A DNA stretch of 64,000 nt from Saccharum officinarum (Eukaryota; Streptophyta; Magnoliopsida; Poales; Poaceae), in the NCBI GenBank assembly GCA_020631735.1, contig CM036179.1:28201063-28265062 (forward strand), read 5' to 3'. This document shows, piece after piece, positions 45,960 to 57,390 of this stretch; position 1 is the stretch's first letter, and every line of letters starts with the position of its first letter. The notes under the pieces were generated by a model. That model saw only the letters and a program-made list of their open reading frames with translations, did not search any database and had not been told where the DNA came from. The position numbers and the translations under genes were made by a program.

Positions 45960-46073
45960 GAGTAAATTTGTTTATTGCCATTGGAAATTATAACAACTTT
46001 GTATATGCCACTGGAAATCACGATTTCAGTTCATTGCCATTGAGTTATATTTTCTCCTTGTTATATGTCATTA
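45960..46073 (+). repeat. MULE left terminal inverted repeat
   Basis: About 114 bp. It aligns base for base with the reverse complement of 54375-54487 with about ten differences, and the match ends after TATATGTCATT. Confidence 0.92.
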
Positions 46074-46243
46074 CCGTCATTTTAGAATCACCAAGGCAAC
46101 TAACGTCGTTAGAGAATACGAGAAGTACTCATTATACCCCCTCATTCTCTCGACCTCTTTTCCTCCCGTCTCGAGCGCTCTCTCGTCTCCATAACGACTC
46201 ACGAGCGCTCTCTCCGTCTTGCTCGCAATATCTCAAACCCCAG

Positions 46244-47423
46244 TGTCGGGTACCTACATCTAGGGGTACAATCAACGATTAAAAAAACAAAACCGCTACC
46301 CACAAATGAGACGAGCCAAAATAGCAAACGAGACACCTCGACTACGTTCCGACTCGTACGAGTCACGCTCGATGGGACGCCTCGACTACGTTCCGACTCG
46401 TACGAGGCACGCTCGACGGGACACCTCGACTACGTTCTGACTCGTACGAGGCACGCTCGACGGAACGCCTCGACTACGTTCCGACTCGTACGAGGCTCGC
46501 TCGACAAGGCACCTCGACTATCGGGAAATCTCCGACTCGCACGACCCCGGGTCTAGCCACTCGACCCACCTTATTCACCAACTCTGAGACAAAAGTCAGA
46601 GCATTTAATGCGACTACCCACTACTTCCTACCATCATGGCTACAGCAGTAACTGGCGTGGAAGCAGTGCCGGTGTCAAATCTCACTTTTTACCGCCCATC
46701 CCGGGATGGGAGGTGAAAACCTGTCACTATACGCACCATACCGCGCACTATTTCGCCACTGATCACCCTCGAGGGAGGATACGACAAGGACCGTATCCCA
46801 CGATCTCGGGGACTCGGCCTTATCCACCCGTCCTCGACCCCGTCCTCGACCTGGCCTCGACCCAGCCTCGACCCACCGCCGGTCAACAAGGAAGAAAGGT
46901 CGACGTGGCACAGGACTCGGAGTCTTTTCACCGTCTCGTCCTCTACGTCACCATGGTGTCCAGGGATGGCCGGCCATTTTCGGGGCACGTCGCTACAGCC
47001 ACCTCCACAGGGATCGATAAAACTTCTCCTCAAAGGCACCCCCCGCGTCCCTGCCTCCTCTTACCCTATAAAAGGGCATGCCGGGGCTCTACGACGGGGG
47101 GAGAACAACAACGAACAACAGACAACGAAAAACCAGTCTCCATCCCACCGAAGAAGATCAACATCTCAAGCAATCTCCTTTGTACTCTTATTTTTCCTTT
47201 GAGACCTGGGCTCAGTTCCCTCTCTCACAGCTTGTAACCCCTACGCAAGCACTTAGGTGCAAGGAAATACAATACTCCCTCCTCCTCGCTGAATGTAGGG
47301 CCTTCTTTTGCTTGAACCAGGATAAAACCCCGTGTATCCTCCTTGCATCACCATCCAGATTAGGGACACGCAGCATTTGATTCACTCGTTGGCTTAGGAC
47401 CCCCACGGGACCGAACGCCAACA
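46244..47423 (+). repeat. Solo LTR (TGTCGGGTACC type) in the MULE
   Basis: It begins TGTCGGGTACC and ends CGCCAACA, 1180 bp. The flanks are CCCAG and CCTAG, a 5 bp duplication with one transition. It contains a TATA box (TATAAAAG, 47067-47074) and a 44 bp tandem array. The 209 aa ORF at 46608 is an LTR chance frame. No internal element region adjoins it, so it is a solo LTR left by recombination. Confidence 0.75.
46336..46511 (+). repeat. 44 bp tandem repeat, four copies
   Basis: Units start CCTCGACTACGTTCCGACTC at 46336, 46380, 46424 and 46468, with a partial fifth. Each contains ACTCGTACGAG, an 11 bp odd palindrome. Confidence 0.93.
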
Positions 47424-47796
47424 CCTAGGTCCCACTCCTCCAGTGGACATGCCCCCTCCGTGGCATCGATCCCCGTCCAGCGCGTCGATCCCCGGCGGAC
47501 GTAGCTCGTCTTGTGGGCGCGGCCCCTCCAGCGGGCGCGACTCCCGGTGGCCGCGGCGCATCCAGGCCTCGGGACCTCTCTGGCGGGCGCGGCTCTAGGC
47601 GGTTGCGGCGCATCTAGCCCTTAAGGCTCCTTCGGCGGCCGCGGTGCATCCAGCCATCGCGGCGCCTCCGGCCGTCGCGTCCCCTCCGGCAGGCGCATCC
47701 AGTGGACGTGCCCCTCTGTGGCTTCGATCCCTGTCTATCGCGTCGATCCCCGGCGGACGTAGCTCGTCCTGTGGGCGCGGCCCCTCGGCGGGCGCG
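47424..47796 (+). repeat. GC-rich minisatellite, MULE 5' region, left part
   Basis: Irregular units built on GGCGGGCGCG and GGCGCATCCAG. A segment of about 90 bp near 47450-47540 recurs near 47700-47795 with few changes. The array continues after the solo LTR at 50054. Confidence 0.7.
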
Positions 47797-50053
47797 TGAA
47801 AGTCCCTAGTTTGGTTTTGGCTAATTGATGAAACCTAGGACTAACCTTTGTATCTAAGTGGATGATTTAGATAAAGGTGGTCATTGAATATGAGACATGA
47901 TATTGACTCATATGACCAAGATGGTGAAGACCAAGATGAAGCTTGGCTCGATGGACCGGTTGTGAAGGTGAAGGGCAAGTCGAGGCTTCGAAGCGAAGGA
48001 CCATGCGATGGTGAAGCTTAAGCAAGACTTAGCGCCGACGGACCGATGCAACGGTGAAGAGCAAGTGAAGTCAAGGTCGATGGATCGAGACGGTCATGTG
48101 ATGATATGAAGTGGATCATATCATTTGGAGAAACAAAATGGGCTCAAGGCAAAGGTATAACCATAGGGCCATTTTGTTTTACACTCAAGACACCATAGAG
48201 GGTGTGAGTGGTTTAGGATCGATAGCCGAACTATTAAGAGGGGAAGTCTTATCGGTTATTCGATGCACGGGTGCCACTAGGTGAATTCATGAAGTGCATT
48301 GCATGTAGAGCCTAGTGAGCTAATTGGAAAACCTTTAAAAATGATTGAGAAAAAGCTAACACACAAGCACATGGAGATGTACACTTGATGGTGTTGGCAC
48401 ATTTGCAAAGGTGGCGTTGGTCGCGCTGTGGTTTGCGGGTAGAGAGGGGTTTGGGTTCCTCTCTCCCTCCCGCCGAGCGTGCGAGCGCGGGATTCAGGCG
48501 ATTTCGGGGAAATGAAATGCCTATTTTCCACTACGCCGGAAGTCGGAAAAGAAACGGAGGCGAACGGGGTCACTGCGGTGACCGGACGCTGCACCGGACG
48601 CGGTCTCGGTATGACCGGACGCGTCCGGTCAGTACAGCGCGGTATCGGGCGCGCGGGCTAGGGTTTGCAACCGGCGCGTCCGGTCACTCGCGGGACCGCG
48701 CGCGTCCGGTCAAGTGCCCAGAAGGAACTACGGTTCGCAAGGACGATCGGACGCGGGGCGCGTCCGGTCACACGTGATCGGACGCGTCCGATCGTTGAAG
48801 GAGCTTACTGGACTCCGACCGGACGCTGGCACTGTCGCGTCCGGTCGTTGCGAGGAGCGCGTCCGGTCGTTGCTTCGCGCGCGCGGTGCTGTGCGACCGG
48901 CGCGTCCGGTCGGTGGAGCAGCGCGTCCGGTCATAGCGTTTGACCGTTGGCGCGCAGTGACCGTTGGAGGATCTAACGGTCGCATTTGAAATTTGAGGGA
49001 CACGTGGACGTCGCAGGGCGACCGGACGCGGTTGAGCGCGTCCGGTCAGTTTCGACCGGCGCGTCCGGTCGTCCCGAAAAAACGGTCAGTGGAGTGGCAA
49101 CGGCTCTATTTGTTTGGGGTGCTTATAAATACTCGTTGGCCGGCCCTTGGGGAGGCCTCTTGGCATTTCTAACACTCTTGTGCATCCTTTGAGCTAGAGC
49201 TACTCCTCCCACTCATCTCTCTTGCTTGATTGCAAATCAAAAGTGAGATTGAGTGATCCCAAAGTGCATTGCATAGCTTGAGGGCATCTAGTGGCACTTG
49301 TGGGTGGTTTAGCCGGTGGATTTCTTGTTACTCTTGGAGAGTACCGCTCCTAGCCGGCTTGGAGATTGTTGGAGGCGTTGGCAAGAGAAGGTGATTGTTC
49401 TTGGCCACCTCCGGTTGTTTGTAAGAGGTTCTTGTGCTTTCCTCGGCGGGACGCCAAAAGCAACTCTATTGGATTGCGCGTGTCATTGAGTTACCTCACT
49501 TGAGAGTGGCGTCTTGCGGTGCCTTGCGGGGCGTGCCTTGAGGGGCAAGTGACTTGAGGGTCACACCGGGGAACCATCTAAGTGTTGGTCGATACAACCG
49601 GTGACGTAGCTTGTCGGTGCACAAGTGAACACCGGGTGAACAAAAATATTGTGTCTCTTGTCTCCCGGTGATTGGTCTTCATATTGAGTTGTTGTCAATA
49701 TTGATTGATTGTATATCATCTTGGTGATTGGCAACATCTTCTCTTCACCGTCGGTATAAGAATCACAATCCTCTCTCTTGCACTTATCTTTACTAGATTA
49801 TCTTGTGTAGCTCTAGTAGTAGCTTTGCTAGTAGTGTTGCTAGCTTGTTGTCTAGTGTTAAATTAGTGACATAGCTCTTGTGTGAACTAGAGATTTTAAT
49901 CTACTAGACTTGTGGATAGGAGGCTTGCATCACCACCTTTGGCTAAGCAAAACTCGCTTTACGCCGTTTGTTATTCTAACAAGTTTGCTTAGTGGTGCTT
50001 GTAGAATTTTTTATAGGCTATTCACCCCCCCTCTAGCCATCTAGGACCTTACA
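47797..50053 (+). repeat. Solo LTR (TGAAAG Sirevirus type) in the MULE
   Basis: It begins TGAAAGTCCCTAG and ends GACCTTACA, 2257 bp, with perfect GCGCG target duplications (47792-47796 and 50054-50058). Its middle has the same CGCGTCCGGTC box array as the Sirevirus LTR (full palindrome at 48613-48630), and a TATA box at 49124-49130. It contains no gene. Confidence 0.92.
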
Positions 50054-50330
50054 GCGCGGCTCCCGGTGGCCGTGGCGCATCCAGTCCTCGGGGCCCCTCC
50101 GGCGGGCGCGGCTCCCGGCGGCCGCAGCGCATCCAGCCCTCAAGGCCCCTCTAGCGGGCGCGGCTCCCGGCGGCCGCGGCGCATCTAGCCCACGCGGCCC
50201 CGGCAGCTGTGGCCCATCCAACCATCGCAGGGCCTCCGGTCGTCACGTCCCCTCCGACGAGCGCGTCCCCTGGTGGGCGCGACTCCACTCCCGTGGTGGG
50301 CGTAGCCCCTCGGCCATCGCGGCCCTCCAG
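50054..50330 (+). repeat. GC-rich minisatellite, MULE 5' region, right part
   Basis: Units of about 52 bp with the core GGCTCCCGGCGGCCGC(A/G)GCG and CATC(C/T)AG recur from 50054 to about 50200 and then degrade. It is the continuation of 47424-47796. Confidence 0.7.
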
Positions 50331-50532
50331 CAATCCTCGTCGCCCCTAACCCACGCAAGCAGAGCGAGAGAGAGATAGTGATGCCAGAGCAAAGCCACGA
50401 TACTAGTTGGCTTCCAGCAGGGTAAGTTCTTCGTCCTCATCTCCTTTTCCTCGTAAATTGATCTATTTGCGACTAGGAACGATATAAAATTGTTGAAATA
50501 CACATGGTTTTGATGGTCCGTTCATTCTCAGG

Positions 50533-53500
50533 ATGGACCCTAAGTCAAGTTTCTTGTTGAAAGTCAGACTTACTGGCAATCCTAAAAAGCGTAGACAAGA
50601 GTTTTCATGTTTTAATTGCACAAAGACCGTGGATTCTGATGTATGCAATTTCAAGGACCTCGTTAAAGAAATTGTGGATCAATACCCTCATGGATATAAT
50701 GAGATAGTGTATGTATTTTTATTATGATGATGTCCAAAAGACCTTCCCCAAAGTCACAACCGATCAGGAACTACTAGAAATGTTTAGCAAACATGACCAT
50801 AGCAAGGTAGTTTGCATGACCATTACATACACTAAACCCAATGATATTGTGCATATCCCTGAATGCTACACTCATGAAAATTCAGAGGTTCTTGATGTAC
50901 CAAGCCACTCCACCGAGCCAACAGCAAACCAGCCCACTAAGCCAAGATCAATCCGGTGCACTGAACCTTTGACCAGCCAGCCCACTGAACCTACAAGAAG
51001 CCACCCCACTGATCCAATAACAAGCCAGCCCACTGAGCCTACAACAAGCCAAACTAGCACAGACGACGACGACGATGAGTATCTCAAAAATCCTCAACCA
51101 CATAATGAACATGTGGGTGTTGATGAGGAAGGCTTGTACATAGCTGCTCCTGATAAGGAAATCAGTGAAGACTCCGAGTCTGATTATAATTCTGACGAGG
51201 AGTATGAGGAAGAGGATGGGTTGGTTGGGAAAGATCCTCTGCCACCTCTTGCAATTGTTTCTTATGACAAAGAAGACCCTCCAATGAGTGTAGGTAGCAT
51301 ATATTCCAACATGCAAGAATTTAAGTTGGCGTTAGCTCAGCACGCTATCAAGCATGAATTTGAATACAATACTGAAAAGAGCGATCCAGGGAGAGTGAGG
51401 GCATACTGTCGAAGGAAGAACGATGAAGGGTGTAGATGGAGATTACATGCTTCTAGAATGAAGGACAACGTAACCATAAAGGTAACATATGTCTTATTAT
51501 CATTCTTCCTTTTGTTATTCTATTTCTAGTTTAGCAGCATTTGATGCTTTTGTTTAAATGTATGTATGTCAAGATGAACCCACATCGACATAGGTGTTCT
51601 AGTTCAAGAAGAAATAAGCAAGTGAAGAATGCAAGAAAATTCTGGGTATGTGAACAAGTGAAGGATTGGCTTATGGAGGATGCAAGCGTAGGCCCTACAG
51701 AATTGCAGAGGAGGATAAAGGACAAGCACAAGGTAGAGGTGCCCTATAATAGAGTGTTTGATGGTAAGAACCTAGCCCATAAACAACTATTTGGTAGCTG
51801 GGACAATAGCTTTAATAACCTGTATAGGTTCAAGGCAAAGGTGGAAAGGTGCTGCCTTGGTAGTTTTGTAGTGATAGATCATCACAAGGTCAGTGACGAA
51901 ATCAGATTCCATAGGTTGTTTTTCGCTATAAAACCATGCATACAAGGTTTTCTCATAGGATGCAAACCATACTTGGTGATAGATAGTACATTTTTGACAA
52001 GAAAGTTTAGGAGACAACTAGCATGTGCAATAGCTGTAGATGGATACAATTGGATGTATCATGTTGCTGTTGGAGTGATAGACTCATAAACAAATAAAAA
52101 TTGGATTTAATTTATGCAAAGGCTTAGAGATGCCATTGGATCACTTGAAGGATTAGCTATATGTACAGATGTTGGTCAAGGAGTGATGACAGGTGTGAAG
52201 GAAGTGTTTCCAGAGGTAGAGCACAGAGAATGCATGCTACACTTGGTGATGAACTTCAAGAAAAGGTACACTGGGAAGATATTTGATGACCATCTTTGGG
52301 CAGCAGCATATTCTTGGACCACGTATTACTTTAAGAAGCACTGGAAAGCAATGGTCGAAGCCAAACATGAAGCGATGAATTATATAAGACAATATCATAC
52401 TAGAATATGGGCAAGAAGCCAATTTTACAATTGCAAAGTTGATTATGTCACCAATAATTCAGCTGAGTGCTTCAACAATTGGATAAAGAAGTACAAGGGC
52501 TTGAATTTGGATGACATCATGGACAAGATTAGACAGCTAATAATGGATAAGTGGGATGTTAGAAGAACAATCTCAAGAAAGATTGAAGGACTGATTCTGC
52601 TACACATCATTAAGAGTTTGAGGGAGCAAAGTAGAAACTTAGATATGGATGTACAGAAAAGTGGGGATATCCTTGCAGAGGTGTCTGTGAAGGGTGGCAG
52701 TGGCTACAAGCATGTTGTCAAGCTTGATGAAAGGACTTGTACTTGTAGAAGATGGCAAGTCTCAGGAATTTCTTGTAAACATGCCCTTGTATTCATTACA
52801 TCTCTTAGGGAACCTTTGGAGAAATATGTTGATAAGTATTATTCAGTTGCTAAGTTTAGGGCTGTATATGAGTGTCTTATACCTGCCATGCCTGACAAGT
52901 CCCAATGGTCAAAATCTGACCACGGTTTCTTCATGCATCCTCCACTTCTAAAACCTACTTCTGGTAGAAGGCAGACCAAAAGACGTAAAGGATGTACAGA
53001 GGCCAACAAACAGCACCACATGGAAGAAAGGGTCACATCAGTGCCCCATTTGCAAAGGATATAGCCACCGCTGGTATAACTGCAAGTATGGTGACCCTGA
53101 GGACATAGCAGCTATGCTAGCTGAGAAGTAAGCAATCTGTTTTCACTTGTATTTTGCACTTGTTATTAAATTCAGTTTATTTATTTATAAGTTGTCATTG
53201 TTGTTCATATAACACAGGGGCCCTCTGAAAAGAAGAAAGAAAAACATAGTACCTTCCAGTGATAGAAGCATTTTACCAATTCAACCAACACCTAAAACAA
53301 TGCATTTTCCTACAAGGTAAGCAACTGTGGTGTACTGTATGCTTACAGTTTGTGTGTTTTTAAAAAAAAACTGAAGTCATAATTTTACATTTGTATTACA
53401 GCCAAGGTATCTCAATTAGTTTAAGTTTCGCAAACTCTCTCAAGTACATGTCCAATTCAATGCTTGCATATTTTTTAATCATAGCATACTCAAAATCATA

Positions 53501-53825
53501 TTATTATGATAAGTACAAAACTCCTATGTAGGTCTGGAAGTGGCTCAAACCACTCTGAGTCTCTTCCAATTGAGTACCCATTACTGTCTTGGGGTCAAAC
53601 TACACCACCACCAGCCACATCCATGCTTGGAGAAAGGAAGAAGCCTAAAGGCAAAGGGAAGAGAGAGACAAAGGGAAAGACAGTGAATAAAAAAGGAGAA
53701 AATGAAGAAGCAAGTTGGAGTGCCACCAGATAGTCCAGCGATGAGTACTAGAAGCAAGACCACTCCTCAAAGCCCTGCCTTGAACACCAGAAGCAAAAGA
53801 AAGCTTCCAGACTTGAACTGTAGTC
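50533..53825 (+). pseudogene. MULE (MuDR-type) transposase, decayed
   Basis: Once a DNA-cutting transposase for the surrounding element. Order: an N-terminal MULE domain (50533-50860, with a frameshift near 50705), a Pro/Thr/Ser-rich low-complexity linker (50890-51060) and an acidic stretch, the MuDR DNA-binding domain (about 51270-51480), a short intron (donor after 51481, acceptor before 51574), and the catalytic domain with LVIDSTFL near 51977 and ICTDVGQGV near 52158. Then come a SWIM-type zinc finger CTCRRWQVSGISCKH near 52740-52785 and a zinc knuckle CPICKGYSHRWYNC near 53045-53090 in a shifted frame. Further short exons may reach 53825. Two in-frame TAA codons (near 52087 and 52111) and two frameshifts make it non-functional. 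Confidence 0.88.
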
Positions 53826-54374
53826 GATGAATCGTATTTTCTGTGACCTGCTGTAAGTTGTGGATATTTTGTGGAGATCTCTATTTGTGTGGCCTGCAGC
53901 AAGTTGTGGCTGTGCTAGCCAAGTTGAGAACTTGATGGACAACATTGGCTGCCATTATTTTGTATGTAGTGCACTTGTGTATGCTTGTTTCGCTAACTAG
54001 TGACTAGTTTGTGCTTGATAAACATTTGAACCATATGGATTTTAATATGTTGCACGGATGATGTGGATCAAGTTGGTTAATGTAAGGCTATAATGTTCCT
54101 GTCATATTATTGTTATATGTCTAAGTTGGTGCTGTCGTATTGTTTGTGCATATTTAAATTAAATATGTGATGCTATCATATTTCTTGTGCATATTTTAAA
54201 ATTAAATATGTGTGCTGAAGTGTTGTTAGATCTTTCAGTGTTGAAAATACATGTAGTTGTACTGTCAAATATTTGATATGTCTAAGTGCTAATGGCATCA
54301 AAGGGATATTTCTAATTTTCTAGGTTATACAAGGTACCATGGTCATTTTTATCATCATATAACAACCAGATGTC
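53826..54374. other. MULE 3' non-coding region
   Basis: AT-rich sequence between the transposase and the right terminal repeat. No gene is seen. Confidence 0.6.
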
Positions 54375-54487
54375 AATGACATATAACAAGGAGAAAATAC
54401 AATTCAATGGCAATGAACTATAATCATGATTTTCAATGGCACATACAAAGGTGTTATAATTTTCAATGGCAATAAACAAATTTACTC
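54375..54487 (-). repeat. MULE right terminal inverted repeat
   Basis: Reverse complement of the left repeat at 45960-46073. Confidence 0.92.
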
Positions 54488-54497
54488 AAACTATTAT

Positions 54498-55063
54498 ATA
54501 CAGTTTTATAGCTTTCATATACAACAGTTTTTTTTATACGGATTTGTATTCCGTACTCTTTTCGGTCCTCTTTCTTTCCGGCCTTTTCAGGTTCCTTTTT
54601 GTTGGATTCAAGAATTTTATTGGACTTGGTCTAATTTATCAATTAAAATCAAATAAACCTTAAATGTGCAATAGAGTCTTAGTCCCACGTGAGAATTTGA
54701 CTCAAGGTTGGCTTAATTTAAATAGGTGTTTATTTGCGCCAAACCTGGTCGAGTTGGGTTTCATGACATGTACAGAGTAGGCTGATATATAGGTGGATTG
54801 ATTGTAGTTAATGACCAAACTTGTAACGGTCGCGATTATGGCTACGGTTACTATCAGCTCTATATAATTATGGCTCTACTAAACAGTAACTCATGGTTAT
54901 GAATGTAGTCACTAGAAACTCCTATGTTTATAGCAGTGGTTACCAGTGATTGATGAGCGCTTCATGACGTTCTGGTTCGTCCTCTGCGCTTCACCTTCTA
55001 CCTCCCGTGTCTATAAGGAGTGCTTGTCTTCAACCTCGCATATGAGCAACATACATCTAGCGC
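54498..55063. other. Intergenic, nothing recognised
   Basis: AT-rich, no ORF of note. The last 8 bp (TCTAGCGC) are the target site of the next element. Confidence 0.5.
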
Positions 55064-55225
55064 CAGTGGCAGAGCCGGTTGAGGATTTCAGGGGCTAATA
55101 GTATTCAAGTTATTAATATTGTGTGAATTTTATAACTTTCTATTGACTAAATATAGACATCATTAAGAAAAATGAAATCACCAGGGGGCATGCCCCACTT
55201 TGGCTTCCACATAGCTCCACCACTA
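55064..55225. mobile_element. hAT-type MITE, 162 bp
   Basis: The ends CAGTGGCAGAGCC and GAGCTCCACCACTA-like are inverted relatives. Perfect 8 bp duplications TCTAGCGC lie at 55056-55063 and 55226-55233. The 8 bp duplication and the CAGTGGC terminus are typical of hAT elements. Confidence 0.88.
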
Positions 55226-55935
55226 TCTAGCGCACCATTGTTTTTTCTATTGTCGTTACTTTCTAGTTTTCTCGTCGCAAGCGTTGGAGAGCATGCCTAC
55301 AAAACTTATGGTACTTAGGAAAATTAACTAACGAGATTAGGAACCTAATAAAAAATTACATGACTTCTGACTTATGGTGCTTAGTTATTTTTTAGAAAAT
55401 AAATTGGTTTATATTATTTTTAGAAATATATAAAAAAATATTTTAAACAGCTATTGTCCTGTATTTGATAGTTCATTGATCAAACATCACTAGTTAACTT
55501 CAAAAAAACACCACTAATTTTAAAAGAGCAGAAATGCCCTCCTCAGACGCTTCGAACGTGTCCTTTCTAGGCTTGCACAGCTCAATACGTAGCCTGCTCA
55601 CAACTTCCCCATAAAAATGTTGATTCCCCATACATCCTGTCGCGGCCTTCTTTCACCACATGCATGCGTCTTCCGCAGCCGACTCCACGTGCCGCTCGCC
55701 CATCGCTCACCTTCCTAGCGCGAGGACGCTCGCCGCGGCAGTGCGTTGACCCGGCGCTGTCGCCTCCACCACGGGGGACTTACTTGCCTGCCCTATCGTC
55801 GGGAGCCGCGCTGTAGTTCGTCGGTGGCTGCACAGCCACTTGCAGGGCTGCGCAGCCGCCCACCCGCTGCATCCCCCTCCCCGCGCCACTCCATGGCATC
55901 AAGTTCCACGTCGATGAGCCTCTATTCATCCTAGC
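55226..55935. other. Intergenic with a GC-rich part, no supported gene
   Basis: AT-rich to 55540, then GC-rich to 55930. The GC-rich stretch lies just before the first TGTTTCA array, as the fragment at 57213-57400 lies just before the second. Confidence 0.4.
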
Positions 55936-56300
55936 AGCAAGTAGATGCTACGCTGAAAGCGCATGTTACAAGAGTATGTTTCAAGTGTTTCAGATGTTTC
56001 AGAGGTATGTTGAAAGTGTTGTATATGATGTTGCAAAAGTAGATTGAGATGTTGTACATGTTTATAATAGCTATACATGCACGTTTCAAGTGTATATTCC
56101 AGACTATGTTGCAAGTGTTTTCTCTCAATTTTGTAAAAGTAGATCTGGATGTTGCATATACATACATGTTACAAGCATATATTGTGTTTTAGTGTTTTCA
56201 TACGTATATTGTAAGTGTTTTATCTGAATGTTGCATATATTTTGTAAATTTTTTTCTGTATTTGCAGCTGTCGTATCTGGATGTTTCAAAAATAGATTGA
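55936..56300 (+). repeat. Degenerate TGTTTCA/TGTTGCA tandem region, copy 1
   Basis: Loose 20-30 bp units such as ATGTTGCAAGTGTTTTATCT repeat with heavy divergence. The first 110 bp align with 57395-57505, so the two regions share an origin. Confidence 0.65.
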
Positions 56301-56571
56301 CATAAGATGCACATGGAAAGCGGCTAGCGCGCGTGAGCAACGTCCGAAACAACGTGGGCCTGCTGGACACCTTCGGACACTGGCACTCCAGATCGGACGT
56401 TCATGTCCCTTAAAAGAGTTGCATTGTAAAAACAAACACGTAATTGTTGGATAAAAAAAATATACTTCTTGCTAACTTTTTCACGATGGCATTTTAGTAC
56501 ATTTTTTTATACCTTGCTGGAGCATTAAACCCGCAGCCGTTCATCCCTATCTCCCCCACTCAGCTCTGGCC

Positions 56572-57035
56572 ATGCCGCCTCTCCTCTTCTCCCTCCGGCC
56601 CTCGCCCCGTTCAGGCTTCCCGCTCCGCCGCCTTCTTCTATTCCGCTGCTCCGCCTCCTCCGCTACCCGCTCCTCGTCGCTCGCCCCTTACCACGCCTCC
56701 TTCGCCCGCCGGATGGCCCTCGCCGCATCCACCCGCACCACCGCATCGGTTCGCCCCTCCTCCCGCTCCGCTGTTTTAGCCACATTTCACTTGCTAATTC
56801 CGATTAATTTATGTTGGTCGGTTGCAGCGGTCGGGTCTCCGGCGACCGGACTCGATGGCGCTGTGCGTGCTCGCCGGGCCTGAAGAAGGCGGCGGCGCGG
56901 AAGGCCGTGATGAGGAGGGACCCGTCGCCTCAGCATTCGTGGAGGGTCCTCGGAGGTTGTCGACCACGGGCTGCGGCCCGAGAGCGCCGACGAGGCGCGG
57001 CTAGTGCGTGACCGCGTCCGCGGCTTGTGGTAATT
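56572..57035 (+). pseudogene. GC-rich gene-like fragment (5' end of an unidentified gene)
   Basis: An ATG at 56572 opens about 59 codons rich in Ser, Arg, Leu and Pro, like a plastid or mitochondrial transit peptide. A possible GT donor lies at 56749 and a branch-to-AG acceptor (TTGCAG) ends at 56827. The next GC-rich block runs to about 57005 without a recognisable domain. I do not recognise the gene. The fragment stops before gap 3 and is surrounded by repeats, so it may be a captured gene fragment, or the front of a real gene hidden by the gap. Confidence 0.35.
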
Positions 57036-57112
57036 ATCATATAACTTAATCTCGTAGAATTTACTGTGTTGATCTTTAGTGAGAACTTTTATAGATGTAT
57101 GTAGTCGAGCGC

Positions 57113-57212
57113 NNNNNNNNNNNNNNNNNNNNNNNNNNNNNNNNNNNNNNNNNNNNNNNNNNNNNNNNNNNNNNNNNNNNNNNNNNNNNNNNNNNNNNNN
57201 NNNNNNNNNNNN
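57113..57212. other. Assembly gap (100 N)
   Basis: Exactly 100 N. Confidence 0.99.
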
Positions 57213-57390
57213 GAGTTCCATCCCCGCCGCGCCAGCTCCAACTCGATGCGTGTCACGCCCCTGCTGCTTGCAAACTGTGCCCCGTCCCCGCGCCCGTCGA
57301 GGTGCTTGTCGATGCCGCCATTCCCTACCAGAAGGTTGTGGCCGTTGTTGACGCCATGGGCGCCATGATGCGTGACCTCAGCAAGGAGAT
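57213..57390 (+). pseudogene. GC-rich gene-like fragment after gap 3
   Basis: One frame gives an open stretch (VEVLVDAAIPYQKVVAVVDA) that looks like real protein but ends in the tandem repeat. Whether it joins the fragment before the gap cannot be told. Confidence 0.3.

Larger units (their letters stand above)
45960..54487. mobile_element. Mutator-like element (MULE), 8.5 kb, with nested solo LTRs
   Basis: The element has long terminal inverted repeats (45960-46073 and 54375-54487), starting GAGTAAATTTGTTTATTGCC. It is flanked by AAACTATCAT (45950-45959) and AAACTATTAT (54488-54497), a 10 bp target duplication with one C/T change. The interior holds a GC-rich 5' region, a transposase pseudogene and an AT-rich 3' region. 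Two solo LTRs (46244-47423 and 47797-50053) were inserted later. Without them the element is about 5.1 kb, a normal size for an autonomous MULE. Confidence 0.92.

Noticed and set aside
45516..45961. Several overlapping GC-rich ORFs upstream of the MULE
   Set aside because: Frames overlap on both strands, with no domain, intron pattern or convincing start context.
46608..47237. A 209 aa ORF
   Set aside because: It lies wholly within a solo LTR, spans its TATA box and has no recognisable domain.
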